In this document: positions 5,454-5,859 of the stretch, piece after piece
How the letters are laid out: each line of letters begins with the position of its first letter
Numbering within the stretch: the stretch's first letter is position 1
Assembly (NCBI GenBank): GCA_031264425.1
Contig: JAISDY010000126.1
Coordinates: forward strand, 1-5,859
DNA: 5,859 bases
Direction: 5' to 3'
DNA from: Endomicrobium sp.
Lineage (GTDB): Bacteria; Elusimicrobiota; Endomicrobiia; Endomicrobiales; Endomicrobiaceae
The notes under the pieces: generated by a model
Seen by the model: the letters and a program-made list of their open reading frames with translations, nothing else
The model's database searches: none
What the model was told of the DNA's origin: nothing
Made by a program: the position numbers and the translations under genes

Positions 5454-5859
5454 ATAAAGCGCTCTCCACAATTTTTAGAACCAAGTTATTAAAGTCATAA
5501 CCGACGCTTTTACTTGCGTCCGGCAGGAGGGACGTCGCGGTCATACCCGGAATGGTATTATTTTCAAGAACCCAGATTTTGTTGCTCTTATCAACCATCA
5601 TATCAACGCGGCATAATGTTTTACACTTAAAAATTTTAAAAATTTTTTCAGCATAGCTTTGAGTGCTTAAATAAACTTTGCCACTTATCCTTGCGGGAAT
5701 AATATGCCTAGAACCGCCTTTTTGATATTTAGATTTAAAGTCGTAGAACTCTCCCTTAGGAATTATCTCTATAACGGGCAAAGCCTTTCCATTTAAAACT
5801 CCGACTGTAATTTCTTTTCCAGAAACAAAATTTTCCACCATTATTTCATTGTCGTACTT
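5419..5859 (-). CDS. ddl: D-alanine--D-alanine ligase, C-terminal part
   Basis: The last 146 codons of an ATP-grasp ligase that joins two D-alanines for the peptidoglycan stem peptide; the 5' end lies beyond the right edge. Visible are VENFVSGKEITVGVL (8-22 of the fragment), EIIPKGEFYDFKSKY with the K-Y pair of the omega loop (44-45), CRVDMMVD with R84 and D86, and LENNTIPGMTATSLLP with the metal and substrate residues E99 and N101. These are the full set expected for this part of the enzyme. The tyrosine of the omega loop suggests the normal D-Ala-D-Ala ligase rather than a D-Ala-D-lactate form, which usually differs here. The reading frame continues open to the window edge, so the Met codon at 5841 is internal. 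The 3' end overlaps ftsQ by 35 bp in a different frame. Confidence 0.96.
   Translation of the reverse strand, partial: KYDNEIMVENFVSGKEITVGVLNGKALPVIEIIPKGEFYDFKSKYQKGGSRHIIPARISGKVYLSTQSYAEKIFKIFKCKTLCRVDMMVDKSNKIWVLENNTIPGMTATSLLPDASKSVGYDFNNLVLKIVESALYDSKKKEPLRL
5462..5467 (-). promoter_or_regulatory. Shine-Dalgarno site of ftsQ inside ddl
   Basis: GGAGAG on the minus strand lies 8 nt before the ATG at 5453, within the final codons of ddl. It decides the ftsQ start and means that ribosomes finishing ddl pass over the site, favouring coupled translation. Confidence 0.7.

Noticed and set aside
5454..5471. TTG start for ftsQ at 5471
   Set aside because: ATG 5453 has a well-spaced GGAGAG; the TTG would place that ribosome-binding site inside the gene.

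Overview
The window is an A+T-rich (roughly two-thirds A+T by eye), densely packed stretch of bacterial chromosome. All seven recognisable genes lie on the minus strand, so transcription runs from right to left. In that order they are ddl (5' part outside the window), ftsQ, ftsA, ftsZ, pgeF/yfiH, pheA and hisC (3' part outside the window).

The right-hand two thirds (about 2240-5859) is the distal half of a division and cell wall (dcw) cluster. Ddl makes D-Ala-D-Ala for peptidoglycan precursors, FtsQ is the membrane-anchored divisome linker, FtsA tethers the Z ring to the membrane, and FtsZ forms the ring. ddl and ftsQ overlap by 35 bp and the ftsA stop codon abuts the ftsZ ATG, so the block is almost certainly one operon with translational coupling. 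PgeF follows ftsZ after 90 bp; its family includes E. coli PgeF, linked to peptidoglycan fidelity, so its place next to division genes makes sense. The left-hand third (1-1384) is a two-gene aromatic amino acid unit. It holds a fused chorismate mutase-prephenate dehydratase (P-protein) and, 1 bp downstream, a HisC-family aminotransferase that could complete phenylalanine synthesis. The 120-bp gap between pgeF and pheA is the only place where clear promoter-like and dyad signals appear.

The order ddl-ftsQ-ftsA-ftsZ, an FtsQ-type protein and a fused AroQ/PDT/ACT P-protein point to a diderm (Gram-negative type) bacterium. The low GC, many A8/T8 runs and drifted active-site residues in PheA would suit a host-associated or reducing genome. 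Elusimicrobiota (Endomicrobium-like) is my best guess, at low confidence, from general gene order rather than a match.

I found no mobile element, CRISPR array, tRNA or rRNA, and no convincing undescribed system. The observations most worth checking are the substitutions at several conserved catalytic positions of an otherwise intact PheA, a strong ribosome-binding site without a start codon just after ftsZ, and a good sigma70-like promoter pointing antisense into pgeF.
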